Assembly: GCA_921293015.1 (NCBI GenBank)
Contig: OV121082.1
Coordinates: forward strand, 24,777,997 to 24,841,996
Length of the DNA stretch: 64,000 bases
Origin: Phorcus lineatus
Taxonomy: Eukaryota > Mollusca > Gastropoda > Trochida > Trochidae
Reading direction: 5' to 3'
Shown: one piece after another, positions 61,901-64,000 of the stretch
Numbering within the stretch: position 1 is the first letter of the stretch
Layout: every line of letters begins with the position of its first letter
Program-made: the position numbers and the translations under genes
The notes under the pieces: generated by a model
Seen by the model: only the letters and a program-made list of their open reading frames with translations
Told to the model about the DNA's origin: nothing
Database searches by the model: none

Positions 61901-63530
61901 TACTTATTATTCAGATATGCCGCTGTCACGTCTAATACGTTATATACCAAAAATGTTCTTTGGTAACTCTCTTGACGTTTATTTAGGGAATCGACCAACA
62001 CTCAACTTTTACCTACTATATAGCGTCGGTAGATAATACTTTTATTTCAACAAAAATAGTTTACTCTAAGTAAACAATTTACCTCAGTAATCCTTTTTAT
62101 TGATATTACAAACCCAGTTATTATTTGACTTTTTTGTTGAACAGCATCATGCAAAGAAAACAGAGAACCTGTTGAGTGGTAAAAGTCTCAAGGAGCAATC
62201 AGTTATTCAAGGTAAAACAACTTAAAAGATATGATTGGAACTTTAATAAAAAACACATTGAGGCAATAGGTAGTGATCAGAAGGTTTCTTATTTATAACA
62301 TTCAATGAGGTGAAATTTTTCACCTTACATTATATTTAAATGCAAATCGCAAAAGATCTAATAGGTAGTTTTGTAGCAGTTATTTTCGTAATGATTAGAG
62401 TTTGATTTTCAGGCGAATGGTGATTCTTTGTTATTTTACTTAGTTATTAGTTTGTATTTTGAAAGATTTTTGTTTTGGTCAAGAGAAAGATATTTTTGTT
62501 CATGTGTATATTTTAGAAAAAAAAACTATCTATAAACGTCATTGTATTCCGTAAATAAAGATATTCGGGATTTCATGTTTTTTGTTTGATTATGCAACTT
62601 AAAAATATGGTTCACATTGCAAAATATCCCCCAAAATTGAAGAAACCAGTTTTAATACAACTACAAATTGCATTTCAATAATGTTCAAATGACTTTATGA
62701 TGAGTTGGTTCTTCGTATCACAGGAGCTCTACAGACATTGTACTCCGAGTTGAACCCAGAGGGTGATCAGAGCCTCGCCAGTCCAGAATTCAGACGTAAC
62801 CTGGCCGTCAATCTCTTTTATAAGGTATATTTTTATCGAGCGTTAGACCAGATAATATTGTACAACATGGATGTCAATAAATACATATAGATATTTCCCG
62901 AGCGATTCCGAGGGATTTGGTTGGAGTTGTCAGGACCTTGCTATTAAAGAGTTCAGATACAGCCTGGCCGTCAAACTGTCTTAAGGATGGTTCAATCTAA
63001 CTTTGGACAATATTTGTTTTATTCAACACTGTGGTTAACGTCATGGGTTGATCAGTTTGTGTTTGTCTCGAGCGATACCGATGAATTTTTAGAGAGTGAT
63101 GGGGACCTGCCAGTCCTGATTTCAGATGTAACTTGGCCGTCAAACTCTTCTTTTCGGTCAGCGTTAGAAAGATAAAAATCGGTTTATATTACAAATTTAG
63201 CAGATTTATAAAAAGTCGACGTTAGAACAATAAAAGGCGGGAGTTATTTTGATTTATTATTACGTCAATTCTGGCTAATACAGAAAATACTACGATATTG
63301 TAAAAGTTTCTTTAAAATAATTATGTTTGCCTTGTCGTTTTACGATACCTTTATACGTAACTGTTGTTGTTCAGTTTCTCCTGAGTATCACTGAGCCGCA
63401 GACCCCGAGCCTGATGTCAGGCGGTCAGCCCCTTGACCGTCCAGTTTCTTCCAGCAAGAGAGAAGTTCCAGAACAGAGAGACGAGTGGCCGCTCAAACAA
63501 CCCATGCCAAAGTTGACCGCGCCACTGCAG
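55915..63530 (+). CDS. Aldehyde oxidase-like molybdo-flavoenzyme, gene 2 (exons 2-14, 3' part outside window)
   Basis: Tandem paralogue of gene 1 with the same role. Exons: 55915-55967, 56462-56631, 57195-57355, 58099-58255, 58418-58670, 58863-58936, 59439-59588, 60116-60221, 60781-60929, 61297-61404, 62145-62211, 62724-62824 and 63375-63530. Every exon has the same phase and length as its counterpart in gene 1 except exon 6, which is 6 nt shorter in the linker. Both [2Fe-2S] cysteine sets ([17 protein letters not shown]) and the flavin loop (VCGNTSTG) are intact and no stop or frameshift appears. The first exon is not identified and exons 15 onward, including the Mo-binding loops, lie beyond 64000. 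Outside exons 3-5 the proteins have clearly diverged: 36 of 50 residues match in exon 8. Confidence 0.92.
56456..58277 (+). repeat. Block about 99% identical to 24390-26211 (second copy)
   Basis: Offset from the first copy is a constant 32066 bp from exon 3 through the start of intron 5, so there are no net indels. By eye I count about 14 substitutions from 56462 to 58255, only two of them in exons: adjacent bases in exon 3 changing LDHN to LVHN. Identity begins about 6 bp before the exon 3 acceptor and fades about 20 bp after the exon 5 donor. Outside those borders the introns do not align. Confidence 0.9.
62880..63180 (+). repeat. Two decayed partial copies of exon 13 in intron 13 of gene 2
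   Basis: Exon 13 contains AGAATTCAGACGTAACCTGG and CCGTCAATCTCTT. The intron repeats this as AGAGTTCAGATACAGCCTGG/CCGTCAAACTGTC near 62950-62982 and as TGATTTCAGATGTAACTTGG/CCGTCAAACTCTTC near 63117-63150, with AGCGTTAGAAAG after the second echoing GAGCGTTAGACCAG just after the real exon. Spacing is about 165-175 bp. Confidence 0.65.
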
Positions 63531-64000
63531 GTACAATGCTGTGCAAAATAAAGTACCGAGTATGATTTAGAGTGACTTTGCAAACAATTTACATTTCAAG
63601 TGTAGCCGAATCATTATGCAAAGAGATAAAATTATTCAGTACAAATTGTTTAACGTAATCCTAATTGATGATCTTTCTACTTGTACGACATGTGAAATTT
63701 GACGAAATGAGGTTTAACACAATTTTCCTTAAATATTCAGTTGCTGTAGGTGGATAGTATCAATCTTGAATATGACTAATGTTAATAAATGTTAGTTCCA
63801 TTTGAATCCGTGTGTTGCCAGTGATTTCCTATTTGAATCGAATGTATTTATGTTGTTCATCCCTTTGTAAATATCCTCTCATCAAAATCTGAGCTGACTA
63901 CCATTTCATTTTAAACCAAATTGAGTTTATAAGCCTGTTTGGCTTGGGTGATTATATGATACACTTTAATAAAATGTCTTGTTCGACCGTTCCGATTCCA
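63531..64000. other. Start of intron 14 of gene 2
   Basis: No match to exon 15 (ASGEAEF-NDIP) is visible before the window ends, so the intron exceeds 470 bp. Nothing else recognised. Confidence 0.6.

Overview
This is animal nuclear DNA: AT-rich, intron-rich, full of decayed transposons, and containing no prokaryotic gene. The only multi-exon coding content I can support is a tandem pair of molybdo-flavoenzyme genes of the xanthine dehydrogenase/aldehyde oxidase family, both on the + strand. Their motifs fit the invertebrate aldehyde oxidase branch better than true xanthine dehydrogenase. Gene architecture, the SINE/MULE/mariner mix and base composition suggest a marine invertebrate, most likely a mollusc such as a bivalve. 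That assignment is inference, because nothing in the window is diagnostic of a species.

Layout. 1-23700 is non-coding: a tRNA-derived SINE (about 170-445), a degenerate satellite (about 1040-2110), two direct copies of a MITE (9553-10259), a fold-back element whose right arm is present three times (10831-11051), an 89 bp near-perfect hairpin with 9 bp target duplications (18778-18866), a gutted mariner (21386-21980), and two or three candidate first exons for the downstream gene. 23722-45393 is aldehyde oxidase-like gene 1. I could place 33 consecutive coding exons with compatible splice phases through to a stop codon; with a 38 nt first-exon candidate the protein is 1314 residues, a normal family length. 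45394-55914 is intergenic, with a poly(A) signal, a minisatellite next to a MULE transposase fragment, a roughly 1.54 kb unit present twice in tandem, and an (AT)n hairpin. 55915-63530 holds coding exons 2-14 of gene 2, which runs off the right edge.

How it works together. Each gene encodes two [2Fe-2S] domains, an FAD domain and a molybdenum-cofactor domain, which together pass electrons from aldehyde or heterocycle oxidation to the flavin. The most notable signal is a 1.8 kb block (about 24390-26211 and 56456-58277), covering exactly the exons of both iron-sulfur domains plus their introns. It is about 99% identical and indel-free between the genes, while flanking introns do not align by eye and a neighbouring exon is only about 72% identical in protein. 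This looks like recent gene conversion or a partial duplication. Several introns also carry decaying tandem copies of the adjacent exon end together with its splice donor.
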